64,000 nt of DNA from Dromaius novaehollandiae (lineage: Eukaryota; Chordata; Aves; Casuariiformes; Dromaiidae), in NCBI RefSeq assembly GCF_036370855.1, contig NC_088110.1, positions 25,420,001-25,484,000 of the forward strand, in the 5' to 3' direction. Shown piece by piece: positions 1 through 19,000 of the stretch; position 1 is the stretch's first letter; every line of letters begins with the position of its first letter. The notes under the pieces are model-generated. The model was not told the origin of the DNA. It worked only from the letters and a program-made list of their open reading frames with translations, and made no database searches. A program made the translations under genes and the position numbers.

Positions 1-3000
1 CCACCAGAAAGAGAAAAAAAGGTCTCTGCCGCAACCAGTTACTCCAGCTACAGAAGACACAGGGAGCTGCAGAGATATGCAGTAAGAGGTCCACGGGGAG
101 AGCTACTGAGACGGAGGAGCAGGCTGGGGGGTAGGGGGAGATAGTCGGGGCTGGTGTGGGTGCTGGAGGTCTTGACAGTCAAGACAACCAGCTGCCTTGC
201 TGGCAGAAGTGCAGCCTGCAGGCTCTGTCCGCCCCTCTCACTGCGCCTAGCAGGGGTGCGTGGCCGCATCGGCAGGGCCTGAAGCGCCGAGCTGAATGCG
301 CCTGCTTCAGCCCCAGGAGCTCCGGGCGCCACGGGATGGTGCAGAGCCGCGGGCCCTGCGCGAGAGCGCCCGGAGGAGGACAGGAGTTAGGCGGGGAGGG
401 GAGAAGGGCACAGCAACAGCAGAAGGAACCCCGTGCCCCCACGGCACTGTGTCCTTCCCCAGTCTGGTCAGGTCCCCAGCCTTATGTAACTGGGGCTGCC
501 CGTTTCTTCAGCAGCACGTTTTCCCCTTTGGCAGCAGACTTCCACCCTGCCCTCCCCTGAGCCCCACTGCCGAGCGCAGCATTACAGGTAGAGCTCCAGG
601 TTGCATCAGCTTCAGGGGTCGTTGCTAGGCAGAACCCGCAGCCGTGTCCTTGAGGCCTCCCTGTGCCACACACAACCCTGGCAGGACTGTAGCGTGCCAT
701 GGGATGGGGCCGGCTGGGGGAGCTGGAAAATAACCCTGAAGTGCTTGGAGAAGGTCCTGAAGGTGTTCGTGTGTCAGGCTTCAGCAAGAAGAGAGAAAAT
801 AGTCTGGAACTGTGTAGTTCTGAGCAGAAAAGAGCCCAAGTGGCTTTGAGACAAGATGTTTCATGGTGAAATGTTTTTGAAAGGCACAATTCCTTGTCCA
901 AAGCCCCTAGGGGTGGCTGCTGTGGGAGGCCTGAGCGCCTGGGGACCCTGGCTGAGACACGCCGGCTGCACGCAGCCACCTCCCAGCCTGTCTCCAGCAC
1001 CTGTGTCTGGCCCCTGCCATCCCCGTTGTGCCCTCAGCAGTGCCCGCCGCAGCACTGGAGCCGGCTGGGGAGTCGTGACTCCCCAACAGCATCACCACAG
1101 CCCCCAGGACTGAGGGAGGGGGCTTCTGCCCGGGCCTGGGGAGAGGCAGCCTTGCTGCTGGTGGTGCAGTGGGCATGGGCTGAGCACGGCTGGTCCTCCC
1201 TCCTCCCGCGCAGCAGTGGGTGTAAGCAGACAAAATCACCGTGACCGCTGGCCTCTGCAACGGAGGCGTCAGCAGTCTGTTTGCAAGGAGATTAGCAGGT
1301 TCCCCGTTGCCCCTGAGCAGCTCTTTGATCTCTAGGCACTTGCTGCCGGGGTGATAGGGGAAGGCTTGGAACAGCCCTGGCAGGGCAGGGAGGATGCAGG
1401 CAGACTTCTCGCTTACATACTCCAGGCCTGTAGCAGGCAAAGGGCAGAAGGGCACAGGTTTCACATCACTTAAAGAAAGGGGCCTGCTGTGGAGTGGTGT
1501 CATCTGCACTGTGCAGAACCATCAGAAAAGGAGGAATTGCATCACCCCCGTTATGTGCCAAAAATGATGAGTCTGGGCCTTGCGACAAAAAAAACAGGGC
1601 ACCTTGGGCTTCCTTTAACTCTTCAGGTCCTGGTGCATCCCAGATGCTACCTGTGAAGTGCCTGCCTCCCTTCAGCCTATGGAGATGTCCCCTGTGTATA
1701 ATGATGCCACAAAATGTCTGTCCAACAGTAAATTGGGATCCATGGCCTTTGAGGTGGGCAGGACAGACCAATGCTTTCCATGGGCTTTGGTGTCCGTTAC
1801 TTCACACCTGGTGCATTACAAGGGGCTGGGGCTGGAATAGCTGAGCTCTCCTCTCTGTGGGACCCCCACTGCCCCCCCGGCTTCGAGGACAGAGGGAAGT
1901 AGTGCAGAAGGGAATCAGCCCAGGGTTTTGAGGAGCCAAGCCATGCCTCTCTGCGGGCTGCCCACAGAAAGAGTTAATGTGCAGGCAGATTGCGGGTGTT
2001 TGAACACCGTTACAGTGGGGAGGAGAGGGCATTTCTGGGTGGGGAGTGCAGCCCTCTCTGCCAGCCAATGGCTAGAGTATTCAAACCTAACGCCCAGTTT
2101 TGGGGCTTATTTCATGGGTGAGAATTTGCAGAAATTTCTTCTCAAAACAGTTTGTCCTGGATGAAGGGTAGGGACTGGAGCTCCAAGCTCGTTGGCGTCT
2201 CCCTCTCTGTGCTGTAGAAGGTAAAGTACTATCCTCTGGTACTTTGCTTTTCTGGGGGGGAAGAGCGGGGATCATGCAGTGAAGGCATCCATTCTGCCTG
2301 CCTATGCAGTTCCCCTTCCCACAAGGACTGTACTGGTGGGTGTTGTGAAGGCTCTGCTGGGATAGACGTTGCCCTGTGCATTTGGGACTCATCCCTCCTG
2401 TGGAACTGGGGTGTATAGCTCATCTCTGTGCTCAGTTTTGAGGCAGCTGTGCTGTGTCGTTCCTCAGCTCCGTTTCCTCGCGGAAAGGAGACACAGAAGG
2501 TACCTGCAACAAGGAAGCTGAAGTTTTTGCTTTGTGACCACCAGCCTCATTAGATCAGCCTCATTTGCCATAAATAGGCTAACAAGGCATTGCTGGCAGA
2601 GTAACTGCAGCAGCATGGGACATCCCTGGGTGCAAACCTCACTGAAATGGTGAGGTATTAGTTCAGACTGCAAATCCTGCTTGGACTGCCAGGATGCTAC
2701 AGCTTGGATGCTACAATGCTTCCAGCTCAGTGTGTCTGCAGTGGGGAAGGGGTAGCTCTCTCTGCCTTGTCTGCTGTGTCCTGAATACCCGTGAGCATAG
2801 CATCTGGCTGCCCACGGGGCTAATTTCTGTCAGGAACGGGCCACAGTTCAGCGAATTGCCTTTCAGCAGAGCAGGTGAATAGGGCAGTATGGTCACAGAG
2901 TGCAAGCAACTTATGGCAGGAGTATAAGACAGGCTGCTGGTGACAGCAAGAATGAGCTCAGTGGCCCAGGAGGTCTCTGCCTGCCCTGTGCCCTGTCCCT

Positions 3001-3915
3001 AATCTTCTGCAGGTGGAAAGCCCTAAGTCTGCAGCAGTTCTTGAGTAAGGCTTTGGCTGGTTGGGACTGGCTTGTGCTTTGTGCTGCGTGCTCAGGTGCC
3101 TAAGTTACTTGCAGGTGTGCTTGTTGAGGCCTAGAAAGGCAGCTTTTCCTCTGCTGTGCCTTGCTTATTACCCAGCCTTGGGCAGGACTACAAACCCTTT
3201 GCCTGGGGCAGTGTCAGCTCCCTGATGACTCTCCTGGCTCTGCCAGTCTTGCTCCATTTCCTAGGCAGTGCCCTCTGACTGAGGGTCTCTGGACTAGCCC
3301 GTTCCTCTCTGTTGCTCTGCTGACGGAGGCAAATGTCTGTACCCCACATCCTGACATTGCCCAGTATGTTCCGAGAGCATGGGATCAGCAGTACATTTTT
3401 GGTATCTGAGATTTGATTTTAACAGCACTGAGCTTGTGTCTGCAAAATGAAGGGACTTTCCAGGTACAAACACACATAGTTGGCTGATCCTTGTGGTTAC
3501 AGCTTGAGGTCTGCAAGCTGGTAGCTGCAGGGGAGTGATCTGGCCCTCCTGTCAGTGGAACGTTGGATCTGCAGTCGAGCAGTGACTACAACAGGCCGCT
3601 AACTCTTGGCGGGTGGCTGTAGTGCGGGCGGCTCCTCCCGAGCACAGCAAGCCACGGTAGGCACAGAGAATGCCTGTCTCTGTCCTGCCGCATCTTGCTC
3701 TCACTTACGTGTGGGAGTTCGTACCACCTTGGCCCTCAGTACAGCTCTATTTGCTGCTGTTGACTGACTTGCTCACGGGCAGTAGGTAGGGTCTGACAGC
3801 TTTCAAAAGTCTTACTTTTGGAGAGCCGTGGGCTGTGTCCCCAGATGGGCAGAACCCTTGTCTGGCCTATGTTAGCTAAGCCCAGGAAATCCGTCTCCCA
3901 CTGACAGCTCTCAGG
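1..3915. other. TAT upstream region, no supported gene
   Basis: I find no reading frame here that I recognise and no convincing exon chain. TAT genes usually have a noncoding first exon ahead of the exon with the start codon. An acceptor-like CTCTCAG ends at 3914, one base before the ATG, so a 5' untranslated exon should lie somewhere in this stretch. The sequence TATAAG at 2923-2928 could be a TATA element for it, but I cannot place the first exon or its donor with confidence. An unassigned minus-strand open frame at 1466-1771 is listed under findings. Confidence 0.4.
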
Positions 3916-11300
<7,385 letters not shown>

Positions 11301-11829
11301 CCGCAACGGCTCCTGCTCCGCCAGGCCAAGCCTTGTCTGAGGCGGCAGCGGGGAAGGCAGGGCTGCTTCCCGTCGGCCTCTTCCTCCCGCTGCCTGCAGA
11401 TAGCAGCCATCCTGCGGCTCCACCATTTGTGCCTCCACAGCCCCCTCAGCACCATGGGAAGAAGCAGCCGCTTCTCTCTCCTCCTACGCTGCAGCCCACA
11501 GACCATCCAGTGCCAGTGCTCCCCACGTCCTTTGCCCCTGCGCCCTCCACATGGGTCTGTCGTGGCCCTTGAGCCAGCTGTGGGCAGGCACGCATCGCTG
11601 CCCTGCCGCGACCAGCCTCGGGCTCTGAGCAGCCACCCGCTCCTGGTCCCTTTGGGTGGCAGCCCCTGGGCCAGGCTGTGCCCCGGAGCAGGAGACGGCA
11701 GTCCTCCCAGGTGGCAAGGAACAAGGTACCTGAGGTCTTGCTTTTTCTGGGTGTCTTAAGAAGCCAGAGCTCTTTATACTGAGCCCTTTGTGCAGCAAAG
11801 GGAGTAAGTTATTTTCACTTTTTTTAATT

Positions 11830-11835
11830 AATAAA
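11830..11835 (+). terminator. TAT: TAT poly(A) signal
   Basis: Canonical AATAAA about 530 nt after the TAT stop codon. It is followed within about 20-30 nt by a GT-rich stretch (TTGTGTTGTG) suitable as the downstream element. This gives a 3' untranslated region of roughly 550 nt. Confidence 0.8.
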
Positions 11836-11954
11836 TGTTCTGACATGCCAGTCCTTGTGTTGTGACCCCGGTGTGCCGGTTCGGCTGTGAGCTGGGCGGG
11901 GGCTGGCCCCTCACGGGCACCCTGGTGCAGCTAGCCCGGCCCGCGGGAGTCTGT

Positions 11955-12110
11955 GTGCAGCCCCCCAGGCCCCTCGGGGCACCCCCAGGTGCAGCCCCCT
12001 GAGCCCCCAGGCCCCCGAGGTGCAGCCCTCCGGGCCCCCCAGACCCCCGGGCCCCCCGGAGCGCAGCCCCCCAGGCCCGTTGGCACCCCAAGGCGCAGCA
12101 CCCCGGGCGG
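11955..12110. repeat. GC-rich imperfect minisatellite
   Basis: About five degenerate units of roughly 31-41 bp, each starting GTGCAGCCCC or GCGCAGCCCC and running through C-rich and CCCGGG-type sequence. Units begin near 11955, 11989, 12020, 12061 and 12093. The array lies about 120 bp beyond the TAT poly(A) signal. The repeated composition opens long frames on both strands that I regard as spurious. Confidence 0.65.
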
Positions 12111-15100
12111 GCTGCAGAGCGGCCCGGGCCAGGGGACGGCCGCCCGCGGCAGAGACCCCGCCTGGTCCTGCAGCCCCCCAGGGCGGGGCGCAGCCCCGCA
12201 GCCCTTCAGAGCCCCTCCGTGCAGCGTCCCCTCCCTTCCCGCCGCGGCACGTTCGCGCTGGTCGCTGGTGGCGTGCGGCAGGAGCTGCTGCCCAGCTGCT
12301 GATTGCCACAGGGCTCCGCGTGACCTGGACAGGATGCTGCTGATTTAGGGCAGGTTCATTTTGCCTGTGTTGTATTGCTGCAGTCCTGGGAGACCAGGAA
12401 TATTTTTATTTGTTTATTTTTTTATTTATATGTAGGTTGAAGGCATCTACAGTAGCTGATAGGGCATGTTCTAGCATTTAGTGCAGGCAGGCTTTTCCTG
12501 GGTTTCCGGATGGGGTGTGAGGCTGCACTTTAAGAGGCATTCCTGGCGGTTTGGCCCCTGGGAACAGGATGCAGACAAAGGACACACCCAGGTGCTTTTT
12601 TCTGCAGTTGATTTATGTTGTTTTTACGGGCTTAACCCACAGAAGGAAGACCACTCTAAAGCATGGACTCTAAAATGTTTACCGTAGCCTGCAGAAAGCA
12701 AGCCTGTTTAGTCTAGGTTATAACTTGGCAAATTTAAAAGACTTCCCCCCCCCCCCCACCAAAAAAAAAAAAGGCAGGTGAAGTTTTGTCAGCTGCCTCA
12801 GAACAGCTTCTTGCACGTGCATGTACCCGTTGGGCCTTCCAGAAGGGGGGAGGAGGCGGGTCCCCTTCACCCCTCCAGCAGAGCAGGCAGAGCTGAGGTC
12901 CTCTCAGCCAGGAAGAAGAAAAAGCCCTTTGCGACACTTCTGTTAAAACTACAGGGCCAATAAAGAAATAAGGAAATGATGACCTGGAAGCTGTTTTCTA
13001 TAGACATAAGGGCAGTGTTTGTATAGTCAGGGGAGAATAAAACCTGGTGAAAATGACAGTTTTGTCAATGAGCTGGTCAGATGTTTGGGAAGCATTCCCC
13101 GAAACGCCGAGCGTAGCACCCTGAACGCCGGGGGCCGTCGCTGGTGCCTGCGCAGCCCTGGCCACCGCAGCAGCAGGCCCCAGCGCCCCTTGGGCTGCCG
13201 GCGGGGCCATGGCAGCCGCCCGCCCGCGCCGGCACTGCCGTCCACAGGAAAGGAAGGAGCTTCGAGGCCGTGGGGAGTGAAGGGGAAGCACGTCCCAGCC
13301 CACAAGCGTTGCCAGGCCTGCCAGTGCTGCGGCTGCGTCCCGGTGAGGGAGCGATCCGAGCCCCGACCCTCCTCCCCCCGCCACCCGGCCGCCCCGAGTT
13401 CCTCGCCCCGCCAAGCTGCGGCCGCTGTGGCTCCACGAGGTCCACCCCGAGCCCAGCCCTGGCCGCGGGGCCGTCCCGCGCGCTGGAGCTCGGTGAGGCG
13501 GCAGCGTAGCAGAGGAGCAGCACCGGGCAGCAGAGCCCCGCGAAGCTCGCAGGCCTGCGAGGGCCGGCACACCGCCTCGTCCAGGCGGGCTTGGCGCGGT
13601 CGGGCCAGGTGAGTTGTCCTGCTCCGGTGCCGTTACCGGTGAGGGCCGGAGGAAGGAAACACTCTGCGTGGCAAAGGCAGGGGCAGGTTTCCGCGAGGAG
13701 GTGAAGTGGCCAGAGCTGTGGCTGGACGGCGGCTGTCAGAGGCGGCAGGCGTGGGCTGCGGCAGTGCCTTCCCAGGGCGGCGGGGAGGGACGCTGCAACG
13801 GGGCTGCCAGGGAGCAGCGGGAAGCCTCGGCAAGGGCTGAGTCTTGCCACCGACAGGACAGCCGTGCAAGACGCCTCAGCAGGGCCGCTGCCACCCTGTA
13901 ACTGGGAGGCACCTAAGATCCGGCCAGCTGAGCTTCGCAGCTGGTCAGAACAAGGCTGGGGTTGTATCTGCCATCGGGGCCTCCAGCCTGGGATCCCGGC
14001 ACTGGGGAGGCCACACGAGGGGACAGAAGTCCTGGATCTCCCACAGCCGGGCTGTCTGGCACAGACTCTGGCATGTTGCTGGAAGCCTGGCCCTGTGCTG
14101 GTCCTTTGCTTTGCCATGCGTTGTCTTTCATTGGCTTATTTGACTTGGTCAGTGCCTCTTCTAGCCTTGCCAGGGCAAGCAGGAGCTGTCAGTAAGTCTC
14201 AACGACTTATTTCCTGGGTGCCTGGCAGAAGGGGCTGGTGCTCGCCCCGGGCCGTCTGCGCTCTGCTGTGCTAAGGGACGACGGGACGCGTGCCTGGGCT
14301 CTGCCTGTCGCCGCTGTCCCTCTCAGCTCCGGGCTAGCTGTTCACGCTGAGCTTCGGTGCACGTCCTCGTACCAGGTTTGGGATTGTCTACCTGTGTAAA
14401 GAAGGCAGAAAGCTGAGCAGTGAAACAAAATCAATAGCTGAATACACGTTTCTTTTTTTACTACTTTTCTCTTTTCTGTAATGTGTTGGTAAAGTATTAT
14501 GGGATCTCATTCTTACAGCCTTATTTACATAAACTTGCATAATACTTCTTCTTTCTCTTCTGTGCTCCCATTTTCCCATTCCCCCACCACTTCAAATATT
14601 CAAGTGCTATAGTGCAGTGAAGCTAATAAATGAGCATGGCCATTGAATTATTTTGTAAAACATGGGAACGTGGTCCAGGAAGGTCCTTCCCAGGTTACTG
14701 ATCCGTGTCTCCTGCTATTGAACAGGCAGCCTTCGAGTGTGCAGGAACAATTTCATATAATTATTGCGGTAAACAGCACTAAATCTTTTCTCAGGCATTT
14801 CTAGAGCAGAGCTGTCTTATTTGCCCAGCCATGGTAGGATGCCTTTTTATGTCATTCCATAAGAAAATGAAAAATTAGATAGACAAAAATAAAATTAAGG
14901 GATAAAAGAGCACCAGTGAGTAGAAGGCTCAGTAGTGAGGAAAAAGTAGTAACGTTAATTCAACTAATGGAGAATAGGTGGCATTGAAGACCTAACAGTC
15001 CAGGTAGGAAATGGAATAATGTCAGACAGATAAGGCCAAGGTGTTTTAAAGCAAGCAATCAGCAATAAAAAAGGAAGTACGGCTCCTGGTACTGGTTGTA

Positions 15101-15956
15101 AAGTGGGTGAGAGTTATAGATCACCATGGCTTGTCAATAATGAATAGAGTGCAGGTACTGAAGGACATGCATTGGTCAGGAAGGGTAGAAACACAAGTAA
15201 AAGTCACAAGTGACAAGCAAGTGTAAAACTGACAAGTAAGTAACGACGGGGATGAAGCACAATCGCTTGTCTCAGAATCTTTTCCTAGAGGAATTACAAG
15301 CAGGCGTAATGGAAGGGGTCTTATTGACCGCTGCATGATTGCATTCACAGATCTCCTTGGTATTAGAATGAAAATTCAGTGAGGGACTGTGTGATTATGG
15401 AAGAGTTTTCAGCTTCTCAGATAGAGACTGGAAAACAAACGTTACTAACAATGTTAAGAATCAATTGTTCCTGATATGATGGGGAGATTTATTCACAGGA
15501 TTAGTCACTGAGCTAATAAGTGACACTACTTTAGACATTGTTTTGGCGAGCAGTCATCATCTTGTAGAAGAGAGTCATGGAAAATAACCCCCAGTCATGT
15601 GAGCCTACTGATTCAGTTTAAATTATGGCGAGAGAAACAAAAATCATGTGAACTGAGGGGCACAAATCCTAGCATGTGCATAAGGCTTAAGACTTTCCTA
15701 AACAGTACGTTATCTTCATGTTCAACTCTGTAGTCTGGAAACAAAGCTAATGGCTGGTTGCACTCAGCTGTGCTAATTTCATGATACTTGCCAGTGGCTC
15801 GTGATCCAGTTTGATGTCTTCCCTGTACCCAGTTCGCTGCATCCTTGGTAGCACCATGCATTGGTGCTTTTTTCTTGCTTTATAGCTGCAGAGCTAGGGC
15901 AGAATGAGGTTCACATCAGCCCATTTCTTCAGCCTGGTGAGGTGCTTTGAGGAGCC
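12111..15956. other. Intergenic DNA with CpG-rich block
   Basis: No recognisable gene. A C13 run followed closely by an A12 run sits at 12745-12772. From about 13080 to 13620 the DNA is strongly GC- and CpG-rich, resembling a CpG island. Long frames run through it on both strands, the largest being an ATG-started 346-codon frame on the minus strand at 13077-14117. Its composition (Pro, Ala, Arg, Gly, Ser) follows from base composition and I recognise no domain. From about 14400 the sequence becomes AT-rich and unremarkable. Confidence 0.4.
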
Positions 15957-16070
15957 CTAGAGCCTGTCGGGCTCCCCTACCCCCAGTTTGGTATCATCTG
16001 CAAAATTGTTGAGAGTACACTGTGTCCCATCAACCATGTCATTAATGAAGATATTAAACAGTATGTCCAC
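15957..16070 (-). mobile_element. CR1-type LINE reverse-transcriptase fragment
   Basis: On the minus strand this encodes LFNIFINDMVDG followed by CTLNNFADDTKLG. This matches the conserved CR1 reverse-transcriptase stretch around the catalytic FADD motif (LFNIFIND... CTLSKFADDTKL in CR1 elements). Only about 35 codons are recognisable, and both flanks drift into unrelated sequence. It is a short, dead remnant of a non-LTR retrotransposon, the dominant transposon class of birds and other sauropsids. Exact ends are uncertain. Confidence 0.75.
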
Positions 16071-19000
16071 AAAACTCTTCCCTTTAATTTGGAAAGTTGT
16101 AGCATCTCCAGAGTGCTGTATAAATGTTTCTGTAACACAGGTGTTAATTTCCACTTCTGCTGCTTGATTTTGTGAAAAAGATTGTATTTCATCTTACTGC
16201 CACTTCTTTTTGTGAGGGACACTCAGGAAATGCACATTTTCATTTGTTCTGATATTCTGGGCTCCAGTATTTCATTTGTTTCTTTTCTCCTTTCCCACAG
16301 TGAAAGTGGAAAAATTTTAGTTCCATTTTCTGAAGACGTATATTTTAGCTCATTGCTATGTATAAACTCAGATTTTGTTTCCATACACGTAAAGGTTTTC
16401 ACATGGATATCGATACCTAGTTTATTTATAACATGCACTTTGAACATTTGCACAGTTTCTAGCCATTGGCTTTGCTTATTTGTTAATCACGCTCTCTTCT
16501 TCGTTGTTGGTCTTTCCAGTTTGCCTGCTCCGTCATGTTTCGTAGATCATGTGCTGAATGACGACGGAAAAGTTCCTTGCTTGTAAGTAATTTGGCTCTT
16601 TTGTGAAAGAACTATTTACAGAGATACTGCAATTGCAAGCAGGGGTTTACTCATCTGATTGCGGGAGGAGCGCGGGTATTGTTTACAAGGCTTTAACAGC
16701 AAGCTGTAAATAAGTTACTTGTTCCCTAAATTGTTTGGCCTTTTGGGTGATTGATCTAGCTACATAGGAGCAAAGTCTAAAGTTCAGATTTAGCTCTGGG
16801 ACTAAACTGTGCCAATTCAGACAAGCCTTTTTATATTACACTGCTTCTAACAGAAAATAGAACTTTACAGCTTATAATCAAACACAAGAGAAAGGCTGTA
16901 GCAATGTTCAAGTCCGGGAGCAAACCAGCCTGTGCCAGAGAACTGGTGCGTACCTGCCCATCGAAGAGGTTTTACATAGGACATCATATCAGTCGTTTGT
17001 CTCATGGTCTTTCCTTCCTCTGGAGGCTGAACTGCTCCAGGGCTAGTGTTCGTTATGATTCCAGTAAGAAAGGCACTCAGACTCCTGACGGCATTGCTTA
17101 CAATACTATTTATTTGAGCTAAACCTAGATGGAAAAAGATAGTATAAATACTCTTATATCCTTTCAGTTGCTGGGAACCCCAAGTTGTGCCGCATCAGTG
17201 GACATACATACAGTTGACATCTCCTAAAGATACTGTAATTTGCAGGTTATAGCTTAAGCTTTATGGCTACTAGAAAGATTCTCTTCTACGAAGCAATTAC
17301 TACAATTAATAAAGCAAGAGTAGTGACAAGTGAAACATATATTGAATGTGAGAACGGGTGTAGAATAGCAGTGGCTTTGCAGCTAAGACCACCGGAGACG
17401 TCCCGCCATCAGGCTCCACCTCTAACGCCGTGTCCCGTAAGACAAGGGTGGTGCAGATACCACCAAACAGTCCGGTTGCCTGTGCGATGTAGCAGACGAG
17501 GCGCACGGGGCATCCGGCACTCTTTGTTCGCTGGCACGTAGCACGCAGGGAGCCAAAGCAGTCCTGTGAGGCTCCACGCAGCACTTCTGTGTGAGACGGA
17601 ACAAACGCGCTCTTTTAATGTAGAGCCCGGTGCTGGGAGGGGGGTCTTCTCTAGTACCATGGCTCTAATAGGGCCCCAGAGCCAGGCCTCTTGGGTTGCA
17701 GGCCAGGACCCCGGGGCCTGACAGGCCCAGTGGGGCTGCTGGAGGGCACGCGTGTCCACCCCGTCAGCCCCGCTCCTAAGGGTCCGAGCGGCTCCAGCGT
17801 GCCCCGGCAGCCGGCACCGCCCCGGTGCTGTGGCCTTGGAGGGGAGCGCAGCGCGGTGTCTGCGGGTCTCCCCGCGAGCGCCCCGAGGCTGGACACCGAA
17901 GGAGTATTTCAAGGTCGCTGCTGCTAAGGAATCGCGACTTAGGGTCTGGTGCGGCATTCTCGTGCTCTGCACCGGCGCTGTTAGTGGCGGACAGCTGTCT
18001 AGCTGCACGGCTGGAAAAGCCTCTCAAGAGAGTTCTTCCGCTCCCTGAATGCATTAATATTCGTTAGTTTATTCTTGGGGCAATGGGACGGATGTCCAGG
18101 AGTTAGGGTTACTCCACGTCCTCCTGTGCCCCTCCTCCTCTGCAGGGCACGGAGGGGGGGCGATTTGAGGAGTCCCGTCGTTAGTCATCAGCAGACTAAG
18201 TTTATCCTGCAGCCCAGGGGTATATGCAGCACAGCCCAGGCCCGTGGGTCAAGCTGTATGTGCAGCACAGCACAGCGCAGGCCTATGCCTACTCAGGCTG
18301 TTAGTGGATGACTAACTCCTCAGCATATGCCGGTCTTGGGTTAGGACCACCGCGGAAGCCACATGGGGCGAGTTCTGCTCCGGCTCAGGAGGAACCTGCT
18401 CCAACTGGAATTTAGCACAGACATTGCGCTTCTGCGCCTATGCATCCCGGTGCTTGCCTGACTGCTGTATTCCCTGCCTTCTTCGGGGCATAAGGGATGG
18501 GAAGTCTGGCTGCATGGGCAGTTCACAGGGCTCACTAGCCTCCGAGTGCCCAGAAAACACCTTTGACTGTGGAAGGAGGGTAGAAAGCAGAAATGCACTG
18601 TCAGCCATCGTGTGACGTGGAAGCAAGATGCGCAAGGCCAGGCGGCATAGGAGAACCTGGTGACAGGTAGGAACAGGCCTTCTGCCTAAAAAAAGGCAAA
18701 AGAAGTTACTAAACCCTGTGTCCACTGGTATGTCGGCAGTAGCAAGTGACCTGGGGCTCTGCGTCACCCGTGTTTAGCTCCCCTGAGTGCGATGTCCTCT
18801 CCCAGGAGGGTGGGAGTCATCTGGCCCGTGCCGAAGCAGCGTTTGAGGAAATGGGCAGGAGGCTGCAAGTGCTGCCACAGACACTGCGTGTTACTGTGGC
18901 TGCGTGCGAGGAGAGGTGCCGCATGCAGCTTCCAGCTTGGCTGTGATCTCGCGGCATTTCTGAAACCAAGCGTCAAGCCGCAGGCAGGCAGCTGCAGGGC

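Noticed and set aside
13077-14117. 346-codon ATG-started minus-strand open frame
   Set aside because: It runs through a CpG-rich block where stop codons are rare, frames are open on both strands, the composition is Pro/Ala/Arg/Gly/Ser-biased, and I recognise no domain.
15360-15600. Second LINE fragment on the plus strand near the CR1 remnant
   Set aside because: A short stretch (TLDIVLASSHHLVEE) loosely recalls the CR1 region around LDLVLTN, but the match is too short and too broken to support a feature.
18100-18115. TTAGGG-like sequence as an interstitial telomere repeat
   Set aside because: Only a single GTTAGGGTTA copy is present, not an array.
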